From assembly GCF_006547065.1 (NCBI RefSeq), contig NZ_CP041243.1, forward strand, positions 806,001 to 870,000: 64,000 bases of DNA, read 5' to 3'. The notes beneath the pieces were generated by a model. The model worked only from the letters and a program-made list of their open reading frames with translations, ran no database searches and was not told the origin of the DNA. The position numbers and the translations under genes were made by a program. This DNA comes from Brevundimonas sp. M20 (GTDB taxonomy: Bacteria; Pseudomonadota; Alphaproteobacteria; Caulobacterales; Caulobacteraceae). Positions 17,170 to 25,244 of the stretch are shown piece after piece. How positions within the stretch are numbered: position 1 is the first letter of the stretch; the number at the start of each line of letters is the position of its first letter.

Positions 17170-18150
17170 ATGTCCGACGCCTCGTATGACGCCAGCCGCC
17201 ACCGCAAGTCGGGACGTGGCAAGATTTACGACTCCATCATCGAGACCATCGGCGATACCCCGCTGGTGGGGCTGCCGCGCCTGTCGGCGGAGTACCAGCC
17301 GAAGGCGCGCGTACTGGCCAAGCTGGAGTTCTTCAATCCGATCTCGTCCGTGAAGGACCGGATCGGGGTGGCGATGATCGAGGCGCTGGAGCAGGCCGGG
17401 AAGATTGGGCCCGGGAGCGTTCTGATCGAGCCCACCAGCGGCAATACGGGTATCGCTTTGGCGTTTGTGGCCGCGGCCAAGGGATACAAGCTGATCCTTG
17501 TCATGCCGGAGAGCATGTCGATGGAGCGCCGCAAGATGCTGGTTCTGCTGGGCGCCGAACTGGTGCTTACCCCGGCCGAGAAGGGCATGAAGGGCGCCAT
17601 CGCCATGGCGCAGGAACTGCTGGAACGGACCCCGGGCGCGGTCAGCCCGGCCCAGTTCGACAACCCCGCCAATCCGGCCATTCACCGCGAAACGACTGCG
17701 GAGGAAATCTGGGCTGACACCGCCGGAGCGGTCGACATCGTCGTCGCGGGCGTGGGCACCGGTGGCACGATCACCGGCGTGGGCCAGGTTCTGAAGGCCA
17801 GGAAGCCCTCAGTCCGGATGATCGCGGTGGAGCCGACCGCGTCTCCGGTACTGTCAGGTGGTGACCCGGGGCCGCACAAGATTCAGGGCATCGGCGCAGG
17901 CTTTATCCCGACCATCGTGGATCGCTCAATCATCGACGGGGTCGAACAGGTGTCGAACGAGGATGCTTTTGAGATGGCCCGCAAGGCGGCGCGGGTCGAG
18001 GGCATCCCTGTGGGTATCTCGTCGGGTGCGGCTCTGACGGCGGCGTTCAGGATCGCGGCCCGCGAGGAGAACGCGGGCAAGACCATCGTGGCGATCATCC
18101 CGAGCTTCGCCGAGCGCTATCTGTCCACGGCGTTGTTCGAAGGTCTGTGA
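17170..18150 (+). CDS. cysK: Cysteine synthase A
   Basis: 326 aa. A PLP-dependent O-acetylserine sulfhydrylase making cysteine from O-acetylserine and sulfide. Lys62 in NPISSVKDR binds PLP; PTSGNTG (88-94) is the substrate loop; VGTGGTITG is the phosphate-binding loop; [10 protein letters not shown] is the conserved C-terminal motif. The N-terminus has about 18 extra residues before the domain. It stands alone, with no cysE or sulfate-assimilation genes next to it. Confidence 0.95.
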   Translation: MSDASYDASRHRKSGRGKIYDSIIETIGDTPLVGLPRLSAEYQPKARVLAKLEFFNPISSVKDRIGVAMIEALEQAGKIGPGSVLIEPTSGNTGIALAFVAAAKGYKLILVMPESMSMERRKMLVLLGAELVLTPAEKGMKGAIAMAQELLERTPGAVSPAQFDNPANPAIHRETTAEEIWADTAGAVDIVVAGVGTGGTITGVGQVLKARKPSVRMIAVEPTASPVLSGGDPGPHKIQGIGAGFIPTIVDRSIIDGVEQVSNEDAFEMARKAARVEGIPVGISSGAALTAAFRIAAREENAGKTIVAIIPSFAERYLSTALFEGL

Positions 18151-18196
18151 AGACCGTCACAGCCGGTTAACCGCGTCGGTTGTATCCTTGGTCGCC

Positions 18197-19414
18197 ATGT
18201 CTGAACCCGCCGCCATGCCCGAGGAGGTCGCGCCCGTCGCCGGCCACCGCGCGCGCCACGCGCTGCTGAAGCGGCTGGCGGATGTGGTGTCGTTGCCGGC
18301 GAGCCGGATCAATGCGTTCGAGCGTTCGGTGACGGGCGACCTGCTGGTCGAGATGTTGCGTCTGGCCTCGCACGAGGACAGACGTCGGGTGGCTGCGCGT
18401 CTGGCCCCGTTGACCGAGATCCCCAATGCGCTGGCCCGGATGCTGCTGCGCGATGAACCGGACATCGCCGGGCTGCTGATCGAGCAGTGCGCCTCGTTGT
18501 CGGACGCCGATCTGGTCGCCTGCGCTCGCGACGCGGCGCTTGAACACCGGGTGCTGATTGCGGCGCGGCGGGGTGTGTCAGAGGTGGTCGCCGAAACGCT
18601 GCTGAGCTTCGGGGAAAGCGAGGTCATTGAAGCCTTGCTCCGCAATACCTCCGCTCGCCTCAGTCAGGTCGCGGTCGAGGGCGTGGTCAGTCTGAGTCGA
18701 ACCGAGCGGAACCTGTGTGTTCACCTGCTGAAGCGTCCGGAACTGCGCCCGTCCGGCGCCTATGTGATGTTCTGGTGGTCCAGTCCGGATGATCGGCGAA
18801 CCATCCTTCAACGCTTCGCCGTATCGCGCGAGGTCATGCAGGAGGTCGCCGAAGACGTCTTCGCCATGGCGGCGGAGGAAGGTTGGCAGGATCCGGTTTC
18901 ACGCAAGGCGCTGCAATTCATCGAGCGCCGTCAACGCAATCGCGCGGCCATCGCGAAGAGCCCTTACGGCGGGTTGGAGGAAGCCGTTGCGGCGGCGGGC
19001 CTGAAGGGTATGTCGCGGGACCTCGCAACAGAGATCGCCCATCTGTCGGGGGTGAAGCCGATCACCGGCGCGAAGATACTCGGCGATCCCGGCGGGGAAC
19101 CGCTGGCGATCCTGTGCAAGGCGACGGGCCTGGGTCGAGGAGATTTGCAGGCTTTGTGGCGCTCGTTGCGGCGCCCGGAGTTGCTGCCGGACGGCTCCGT
19201 CGATCCAATCTGGGAACGGGTCCAGATCACCTACGAAATGCTCGCGGTTGATCGTGCTCAGACTGTTCTTCGATACTGGAACTGGTCTCTGTCCTCGGCC
19301 TTGACGCCAGCTCTACTCAGGGCGATCCGGGATGGCGAGGAAGACGCCCTGGATGACTATTCAGCGCCCGAACGGGCCGCAATGCTGGCCCTCGCGGAGA
19401 ACTTCGGTCGCTAG
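18197..19414 (+). CDS. DUF2336 protein (first copy)
   Basis: 405 aa from ATG 18197. The central part resembles DUF2336: LSDADLVACARDAALEHRVLIAARRGVSEVVAETLLSFGESEVIEALLRNTSARLS, an alpha-helical repeat-like domain common in Caulobacterales. No catalytic motif or membrane segment is seen. A shared pattern (LL..DE, V.E.L...G...V...LL.N..A.LS) occurs in the protein at 20056-21150, so the two are paralogues. They flank mucR. The function is unknown. Confidence 0.85.
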   Translation: MSEPAAMPEEVAPVAGHRARHALLKRLADVVSLPASRINAFERSVTGDLLVEMLRLASHEDRRRVAARLAPLTEIPNALARMLLRDEPDIAGLLIEQCASLSDADLVACARDAALEHRVLIAARRGVSEVVAETLLSFGESEVIEALLRNTSARLSQVAVEGVVSLSRTERNLCVHLLKRPELRPSGAYVMFWWSSPDDRRTILQRFAVSREVMQEVAEDVFAMAAEEGWQDPVSRKALQFIERRQRNRAAIAKSPYGGLEEAVAAAGLKGMSRDLATEIAHLSGVKPITGAKILGDPGGEPLAILCKATGLGRGDLQALWRSLRRPELLPDGSVDPIWERVQITYEMLAVDRAQTVLRYWNWSLSSALTPALLRAIRDGEEDALDDYSAPERAAMLALAENFGR

Positions 19415-19558
19415 GCGTGCGGCCAGAGGTTTCGTCGAAATACCAGAACAAATCGCCAAACTGTCCGGCGTTGCCAACAGTAGCGAACGTCTTTATTTCA
19501 CTCCAAATGAAGGGCTGGGGATGATCCAGTCGATCCACTGCAATTTGGCTGGGAAACC

Positions 19559-19987
19559 ATGGAAGAAAACTCGCAACTGCTCGAGATGACCGCCGATATC
19601 GTTTCGGCCTATGTCGGCAACAACAATGTGCAGGCTTCGGAAGTGCCGGGCCTGATTTCGAGCATCCACGCGGCGCTGTCGCAAGTGTCGACGGGTGTCG
19701 TGGAGCCCGAGCCCGAGCCCCGCGAACCGGCGGTTCCGGTTCGCAAGTCGATTACGCCGGACTATCTGATCTGTCTGGAAGACGGCCGCAAGTTCAAGTC
19801 GCTGAAGCGTCACCTGCGCACCAAGTACAACATGAGCCCCGAGGAATACCGCGCCAAGTGGAACCTGCCGAAGGACTATCCGATGGTCGCCCCGAACTAC
19901 GCCAAGGCGCGTTCTGATCTGGCCAAGCAGATGGGTCTGGGGCAGGGCGGTCGTAAGCCGGCCCGCGCGACTCGCGCCAAGAAGTAA
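19559..19987 (+). CDS. mucR: Ros/MucR family transcriptional regulator
   Basis: 142 aa. The N-terminal [13 protein letters not shown] and the core [20 protein letters not shown] followed by [23 protein letters not shown] are diagnostic of Ros/MucR. In Caulobacter, MucR proteins silence cell-cycle promoters together with SciP and CtrA. The zinc site is incomplete: the CxxC second position is Asp (CLED) and the distal His pair is replaced by KY, so a structural zinc may be absent, as reported for some rhizobial homologues. The C-terminus is basic ([10 protein letters not shown]). Confidence 0.95.
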   Translation: MEENSQLLEMTADIVSAYVGNNNVQASEVPGLISSIHAALSQVSTGVVEPEPEPREPAVPVRKSITPDYLICLEDGRKFKSLKRHLRTKYNMSPEEYRAKWNLPKDYPMVAPNYAKARSDLAKQMGLGQGGRKPARATRAKK

Positions 19988-20009
19988 GGGTCGCAAGGAC
20001 GAACAGAAG

Positions 20010-20039
20010 CGCCCGCCGGAGTGATCCGGCGGGCGTTTT
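20010..20039 (+). terminator. Rho-independent terminator of mucR
   Basis: CGCCCGCCGGA (20010-20020), loop GTGA, TCCGGCGGGCG (20025-20035), then TTTT: an 11-bp perfect stem. Confidence 0.93.
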
Positions 20040-20055
20040 GCGGTCTGGAGGTGGA

Positions 20056-21150
20056 TCAGGCCGCCTGGGCTCCGCGCCGCATACGCCAGAACCGCAGGGT
20101 GCGCAGGGCGGCCTCGCGGCTGAGTTCGGCGTACATGCGGGCGTAGGCGTGAGCCTTGGCCATGGCGTCGCCGTCATCGTTCAGCAGGACCACGGCGTAG
20201 GTCAGGAACAGAGCCCGATCGAGATCGGCGGCCTTGCAAACCACCGCCAGAGCATCAAGTTCGCGTCTGTCGATAATCTGACGCGCCGTATGGAAATCGA
20301 TATCCGACAGCTGCGCCAGTGCGATCAGGAAGGATGTCCGGCTGCCTGAGCGCAGGAAGCGGGCGAGCATGCGGGGCGTCAGCTGGCCGGCGGCCTTCAG
20401 TTCCTCGACATAGGCCAGACACTCCGAATAGTCGGCGGGCAGGGCGCCGTCGTCGGTGGCGATCCGGGTGCGACCCGCGGCCAGCGCAGCCTCCAGCAAG
20501 GCCGGGTCCATGCGGGCGTTCTGCTCAAGAATCTGGTTCCGCAGGCGCGCTTCCACGACGAAATACATGTCGTTCAGCAGATCGGCGGGCAAACCGGCCC
20601 GAGAGACGGCGGTCTCGTGCAGGGCGGGGTTCGCCTTGGCGCGCTCAACGGCGACCTCGGAGGCCCGTCGCGACAGGCGGGCGCCATCGTTGCGCAGGAG
20701 GGTGCCCAGGGTTTCGTCGTCGCCGCGTTCAACGATGACCTCCGAAACAGCCTCGGAGAGCGTCGACCGTGTCGAGACGGCGCGTAGATGGTCCTGACCG
20801 TGTTTGCGCACGACGCCCAGCAGGTCCTCGTCTGTCAGGACGGGGGAGTGGGCCAGAACGGCGCCGGCGACCGCCGCCTCGTCGTTGGCGAGGCGGCGGA
20901 TCAGGGCGTGTGGCGCGTCCGGGGCTGAAGCGAAGCGGGTCGCCAGCTCGGTGCGAACCGCCATCTCCATATCGTCCGCGAGTTTGGCCAGGACGGCGCC
21001 ATAGTGCTCGTCCTCGGTGGCGGTGCGGTTGGGTGCGCCGAAGAAATGTTCAGTCAGTTCGCGCAGCAGCGCCCGGCGCTTTTCGCTGGAGCCCTCTTCG
21101 GCCAGAGCGATCAGATCGGGGAGGCGCGACACGGTCATGGTGTCGCTCAC
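20056..21150 (-). CDS. DUF2336 protein (second copy)
   Basis: 364 aa. All-helical: LLRELTEHFFGAPNR, LANDEAAVAGAVLAHSPVLTDEDLLGVVRKHGQDHLRAVSTRSTLSEAVSEVIVERGDDETLGTLLRNDGARLSRRA matches the DUF2336 pattern. The start is GTG (21150), which overlaps the stop of the secreted-protein gene upstream (GTGA) and has AAGGGGA seven bases before it, so the pair is coupled. The function is unknown. A link to cell-envelope or polarity processes would be guesswork. Confidence 0.87.
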   Translation of the reverse strand: MSDTMTVSRLPDLIALAEEGSSEKRRALLRELTEHFFGAPNRTATEDEHYGAVLAKLADDMEMAVRTELATRFASAPDAPHALIRRLANDEAAVAGAVLAHSPVLTDEDLLGVVRKHGQDHLRAVSTRSTLSEAVSEVIVERGDDETLGTLLRNDGARLSRRASEVAVERAKANPALHETAVSRAGLPADLLNDMYFVVEARLRNQILEQNARMDPALLEAALAAGRTRIATDDGALPADYSECLAYVEELKAAGQLTPRMLARFLRSGSRTSFLIALAQLSDIDFHTARQIIDRRELDALAVVCKAADLDRALFLTYAVVLLNDDGDAMAKAHAYARMYAELSREAALRTLRFWRMRRGAQAA

Positions 21151-21998
21151 TGGTAGTCCCCTTCGGGCGCGGCGGGCTGAATGCGGGTCCGGCCCTGGGC
21201 GTCCCTAATGAGCGTGGGACCCGACTGAGGTTCGGCAAGGTCCTGGGAAGCCAGCGACACCGGCGTGGTTACGGCGAGGCCGTCTACGTAGGACGGCTCG
21301 GGAATGCTCACGGCGTCAGGCGTCCGGCCATTCTGCCGGTGAACAGAATAGTAGCGGGCGCCCTGTTCCGTAGGAGCGGCCCGGGATGCGCTCTCAATCG
21401 GCGCGGCGGCAGGCGCTGACGGTTGCTGGATGCGGAAGATCGGCGCGTCCCGGCGCGGGGCCATGGGGTCGACCGCCTCGTCGGCGTTTTGCACAGCGAC
21501 AGGCGCGGGCTGGGCCGCCGCCATGGCGACGTCCGCAGGGGCGGGCTGACCGCGTCCGCCCTGCTCGGGGAGGTACTCAGGCATCGCGCGGGAAGGCTGG
21601 GCGGCGGCCGGAGCGGGCGCAACGGTCGCGCGGGCTGGAGGCGGAGGTGGCGGCACGGGAGTTGCGGCGGGCGGCGGCGTCCGAAGCCATGCGTTGGCGG
21701 GTGTCAGCGTGCGAGGCGCGGCGACCGGCGCCGGAGCTTCAACCGTAGCTGCGTAGCCGCCGTGCGGAATGACGCGATTGGGACGGCGCTGGGCGGCCGC
21801 AGGCTGACCATCGCGGTCGGTCGTTGGCAGGGCGACGACCTCCGGTCGGCCGGCCCAACGCAGATACTGGGGCGGTGCGGTCTGGGCCTGGGCAGCGTCA
21901 GCAAGCCCGGTCGCGGTGAGGGCGAGGGTCGCGAGGCCGAGGGTCAGGCAGGGGGCGCGGCGCAAGAGCGGCTCCGAACTCGGGAGGTCTGGGCGCAC
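21147..21998 (-). CDS. Secreted Pro/Ala-rich protein coupled to DUF2336
   Basis: 283 aa. A signal peptide is followed by a cleavage-like AAQAQT. The mature part is low-complexity and probably disordered, with a run of proline (PVPPPPPPAR) and many PAPAA stretches. Conserved-looking blocks are QYLRWAGRPEVV near the N-terminus and TLIRDAQGRTRIQP near the C-terminus. The codon pattern is GC-rich like its neighbours. It overlaps the DUF2336 start by 4 nt, which suggests a shared role. The family is not recognised. Confidence 0.75.
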   Translation of the reverse strand: MRPDLPSSEPLLRRAPCLTLGLATLALTATGLADAAQAQTAPPQYLRWAGRPEVVALPTTDRDGQPAAAQRRPNRVIPHGGYAATVEAPAPVAAPRTLTPANAWLRTPPPAATPVPPPPPPARATVAPAPAAAQPSRAMPEYLPEQGGRGQPAPADVAMAAAQPAPVAVQNADEAVDPMAPRRDAPIFRIQQPSAPAAAPIESASRAAPTEQGARYYSVHRQNGRTPDAVSIPEPSYVDGLAVTTPVSLASQDLAEPQSGPTLIRDAQGRTRIQPAAPEGDYQ

Positions 21999-22052
21999 AG
22001 GGTATTCTTGGCGGGCTTAATCCGTCGCTAACGCGCGCAAGTGATTTGTCGA

Positions 22053-22805
22053 TCAGGACAGGTGCGCGCGAACGCGGCGTTCGGCGAAGCCGACGGCGCC
22101 GCTGAGGGCGAGCCCCATGGCCATCAGGCACACCAGCGCCGCCAGCATATCGGCCGTGCGCAGACGATTTCCGGCCTCAAGCAGGCGCCAGGCAAGACCC
22201 TGCGTGACGCCGGAGCCGGAAACGAACTCCGCGACGACCGCGCCGATGACCGCCTGACCCGCGGCTACCCGGAAGCCCTCCAGCGCGAAGGGCAGGGCGG
22301 CGGGAAGGCGTAGTCGGAACATGCGCTGCAGCCGTGATGCGCCGTACAAATCAAACAGGCGCTCGAGGTCGGGGTCGGCGGCCTTCAGGCCCGTCAGCAC
22401 GCCGGAGAAGATGGGGAAGAAGGCAACGGCGGCTGCCAGGCCGATGACCGCGCGGTCGGCATTGTCGAGCCCGGCCCAGATGAGAACCAGCGGAGCGATG
22501 GCGACAATCGGAGTCACCTGAACCGCGACCGCGAGTGGGCGCACGGCCTGTTCGCCTGTTCGGCTGAGTGAGACGACAAGCGCCAGGCCCCCGCCGACGA
22601 GGCCGGCGAAGAAGAGCGCCAGAACCGCCATACGGAAGGTCTGAAACGCGGAGCCCATGAGCAACGGCGCGTGCTCAATCAGGGCAACCGCGATCGCACT
22701 GGGGGGCGGCAGGAAATAGATCGGAACGTTGAGAACGCGGCAGGCGACCTCCCAAACCGCGATCAGTAGCAAGACCAGGCCGAGCGGCGCGAGAACGCGG
22801 CTCAT
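22053..22805 (-). CDS. ABC transporter permease, SsuC/TauC/THI5-linked family
   Basis: 250 aa with about six membrane helices and the BPD permease EAA-like loop around AADPDLERLFDLYGASRLQRMFRLRLPAALPFALEGFRVAAGQA. It is the membrane half of the importer encoded here. Its start overlaps the ATPase gene by 4 nt, so all three genes form one coupled operon. Confidence 0.93.
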   Translation of the reverse strand: MSRVLAPLGLVLLLIAVWEVACRVLNVPIYFLPPPSAIAVALIEHAPLLMGSAFQTFRMAVLALFFAGLVGGGLALVVSLSRTGEQAVRPLAVAVQVTPIVAIAPLVLIWAGLDNADRAVIGLAAAVAFFPIFSGVLTGLKAADPDLERLFDLYGASRLQRMFRLRLPAALPFALEGFRVAAGQAVIGAVVAEFVSGSGVTQGLAWRLLEAGNRLRTADMLAALVCLMAMGLALSGAVGFAERRVRAHLS

Positions 22806-23557
22806 GAGACGCGGTCCGGCATGGCGTGGGCCAGGGCGCGGGTGAGGGCTTCGACGGTCTCTCGATACGCGGGCATGGAACGCCAGTCGGCCGGGCGCGG
22901 AATGACTCCCGGCGTGGGGCGAGCCATGGCAACCTGGCCGCTGACGGCGTCCAGCACGACGGTTCGTCCGGCGAGATAAACGGCTTCTTCAATGTCGTGA
23001 GTGACGAAGACAACCGCGGGCCGCGGCGAGCGTCCGGCCCAGAGGCGGTGAATATCCTCAATCAGATGCCGCCGTGTGACGCTGTCGAGCGCGGCGAAGG
23101 GTTCATCGAGAAGCAGCAGGTCAGGTTGGGTGACCAGAGCCCGGGCCAGTGAGGCGCGCATGGCCATGCCGCCGGACAACTGACGCGGACGGGCGGTCAG
23201 ACGCTCGCCAAGGCCTACGGAGGCCAGAGCGACGGCGGCGCGAGCTCGCGCTTCGTCCTTGGGTGTTCCGGACAGCTCGAGCGGCAGCGCGACGTTGGTC
23301 TGGGCATCGGCCCAAGGCATCAGGGTCGGCGACTGGAAGACAAAGGCTGTGCGCCCGGGGGCGGCGGCCCGAACCCTGCCTTCGGTCGGAACTTCCAGCC
23401 CTGCCAAAAGGCGTAATGTCGTGGATTTGCCCGCGCCGGAAGCGCCGACCACGCCGACAATTTCACCGGGCGCAATGGACAGGTTCAGTGGGCCAATCGG
23501 GGCTCGGTCAGGGTAACGGACAACGACATCGTGAAGCGCCGCAGTTGTGTCAGCCAC
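22802..23557 (-). CDS. ABC transporter ATP-binding protein, SsuB/TauB-like
   Basis: 251 aa. Walker A is GASGAGKSTT, the signature is LSGGMAMRASLARAL, Walker B is LLLLDEPFAALD, and the H-loop is VTHDIEEAV. It energises import. It overlaps the substrate-binding gene by 8 nt. Confidence 0.95.
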   Translation of the reverse strand: MADTTAALHDVVVRYPDRAPIGPLNLSIAPGEIVGVVGASGAGKSTTLRLLAGLEVPTEGRVRAAAPGRTAFVFQSPTLMPWADAQTNVALPLELSGTPKDEARARAAVALASVGLGERLTARPRQLSGGMAMRASLARALVTQPDLLLLDEPFAALDSVTRRHLIEDIHRLWAGRSPRPAVVFVTHDIEEAVYLAGRTVVLDAVSGQVAMARPTPGVIPRPADWRSMPAYRETVEALTRALAHAMPDRVS

Positions 23558-24602
23558 GGCCGCGGCCCGGCAGGTACTGGGTGGTGAAGGCCTGCCGCCA
23601 GTCGAGGTTGGGCGGATAGACGCCTGCCTGGCTGGTGGCGTCGAAGAAGGCCTGCCAGCGCTCCTCGGTCATTGTCCCGAGGCCGTAGAGGGCAGCATCC
23701 CCACCGTCGACGATGCCGTTACTGCGAAGCTTCTCCCGGGCCTGATCGAGAATATCCTGGGTCATCTCGGGATTGTCGCGTCGGATCAGTTCGTCCGCCG
23801 CCTTGCCGTCGCCCTGAATGTAGTCGCGCCAGCCCTCGGCGGAGGCCGCGATGAAGTTGCGCAGGGCTGAGGCGTTGTCGCGGGCGAACGCCGTGGGGGC
23901 GAGAACCATGGTGGCGTAGGAAGGGTATCCTTCGTCAGCCAGCAGGAAGACCCGGGGTTCGAAGCCAGCTTCCTTCTGTATCGTATAGGGTTCGGAGGTC
24001 AGGTAGCCCTGCTGCACCGCCCGTCGGTCGGCGATGAAAGGCGCCGGGTTGAAGGTGTATTTGCGCACCTGCGCATCGGTGAAGCCGTACTTTTCCTTGA
24101 GCCAGACCCAGAAGGCGTTGATCGAGGCGTCCGCCAGCAGGAAGGGACGTCCGGCAAGGTCCGCGATGCTTTCCAGCGCCGGGTCCGGGTGGGCGATGAG
24201 GACCTGCGGGTCTTTCTGGAAGAAAGCCGCGACGGCCTTCACCGGCGCGCCTTCCGCCACGAGGTTCAGCGGGATGAAGCTGTTGGACCCCATGCCCAGT
24301 TCGACCGCGCCGGTTGCCAGCAACTGGGGCACGTTCACGCCGGGGCCGCCCTGGATGATCTGGACGTTCAGACCACGCTTCTCGTAGGCCCCGGAAGCAA
24401 GCGCCTGATAGAAGCCGCCGTGCTCGGCCTGTGCGCGCCAGTCGGTGGCGAAGCGCAGGCGGATTCGACCGTCGGCGTCGGGCTCGACCTCGGAGTTGTT
24501 GTTGAAGCAGGAGGCGACGGCGGCGCTGGCGACAACAGCGCCCGCGCCGGCCAGAAGGGCGCGGCGGTTCGGCGACAGTCTGCGATTCCCGCGCGAGGTC
24601 AT
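23550..24602 (-). CDS. ABC substrate-binding protein, NMT1/THI5-like, Tat lipoprotein
   Basis: 350 aa. RRLSPNRRALLAGAGAVVAS followed by a Cys at VASC gives a twin-arginine signal plus a possible lipobox. The mature protein is an NMT1/THI5-like periplasmic binding protein: RLRFATDWRAQAEHGGFYQAL, YEKRGLNVQIIQGGPGVNVPQLLATGAVELGMGS. Such systems import thiamine pyrimidine precursors, sulfonates, taurine or nitrate. No TPP riboswitch is visible upstream and no pathway gene adjoins, so the substrate is open; the QGGPGVN region slightly favours a pyrimidine/THI5-type ligand. Confidence 0.9.
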   Translation of the reverse strand: MTSRGNRRLSPNRRALLAGAGAVVASAAVASCFNNNSEVEPDADGRIRLRFATDWRAQAEHGGFYQALASGAYEKRGLNVQIIQGGPGVNVPQLLATGAVELGMGSNSFIPLNLVAEGAPVKAVAAFFQKDPQVLIAHPDPALESIADLAGRPFLLADASINAFWVWLKEKYGFTDAQVRKYTFNPAPFIADRRAVQQGYLTSEPYTIQKEAGFEPRVFLLADEGYPSYATMVLAPTAFARDNASALRNFIAASAEGWRDYIQGDGKAADELIRRDNPEMTQDILDQAREKLRSNGIVDGGDAALYGLGTMTEERWQAFFDATSQAGVYPPNLDWRQAFTTQYLPGRGRG

Positions 24603-24670
24603 GACCTTATGTACGGCTAAGGCGATGGCGGCGAAAGGGCGAAGGAGAGGCAGCGGGACGCCGGAATTTA

Positions 24671-24975
24671 GCGAGGGGACGAAGGGCCTCGGCGAACCGG
24701 TGCTCCTCGTCCCCTCGCCAAGTCCGGGTTGGACTTGGCCGTTGAGGTTTTGGACCCTGGCGTCAGCGTCAGCGAGGCAAGCCTCGACAACGGTCAGCTG
24801 TATCCTTTCGCGCTCCTGGTCTCCGGCGTTCCGCGGGTCTGGCCCGCGCCGTCCTTTGATCCCGATCCGGTTCCTTTCCGGTTCCGTCTCCGGCCGAAGC
24901 CGTAGACATCCCCTTGGGGCCTTGATCCTGCCTCCCGCCCGTTACGATCCGAAGATCGCCCGAAGCGTCGGGTCA
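24671..24975. other. Hairpin-dense non-coding stretch (possible structured RNA)
   Basis: The 642 bp between 24602 and 25245 contain no convincing gene. Perfect stems visible here: GCGAGGGGACGA/TCGTCCCCTCGC (24671-24682 and 24707-24718), CCAAGTCC/GGACTTGG (24718-24738), CGCGGG/CCCGCG (24832-24848), CGATC/GATCG (24945-24958) and CCCGA/TCGGG (24959-24972). There is also a GGTTCC-type direct repeat near 24865-24885. It could be the leader of the minus-strand ABC operon, a free-standing RNA, or a decayed repeat. I could not match it to tmRNA, RNase P RNA, SRP RNA or a common riboswitch. Confidence 0.4.
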
Positions 24976-25096
24976 GAGAGCCGGGCCGGTTCGCCTTGAG
25001 CCCCGGGTCTCCCCGGTTTTCCGCGCCGCCGTGTCCCTCGGCCTGATCAAGCTCGCTCCAAATCCCGGATCCAGCAAGCGCCCGGAATGCCCCGCT

Positions 25097-25196
25097 TGTG
25101 GATCAATTGAGGGATAAAACTTGTCCAATCCATGTATCGCAAATTCCAGATCGGCAATTTTCTTCGATATGTGAAGATATTGCGACGTTATGCACA
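25097..25196. promoter_or_regulatory. AT-rich segment flanked by DnaA-box-like 9-mers
   Basis: TGTGGATCA (25097-25105; TGATCCACA on the minus strand, the form of the Caulobacter origin G-boxes) and TTATGCACA (25188-25196, one mismatch from TTATCCACA) bracket an AT-rich stretch unusual for this GC-rich DNA. The neighbouring genes are not those of the Caulobacter origin, so a DnaA-bound regulatory site is the likelier reading, if it is real. Confidence 0.3.
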
Positions 25197-25244
25197 GGGT
25201 GGCGAAAGAGGGTCAATTTTGCTCCGAAACGCTCCTGAATTCGC

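Noticed and set aside
18164..18175. CtrA site at the CGGTTAACCG palindrome before the first DUF2336 gene
   Set aside because: Only one TTAA half-site; no partner at seven-base spacing.
25097..25196. Chromosomal replication origin
   Set aside because: Only two DnaA-like boxes, no CtrA-site cluster, and none of the genes that flank the Caulobacter origin.
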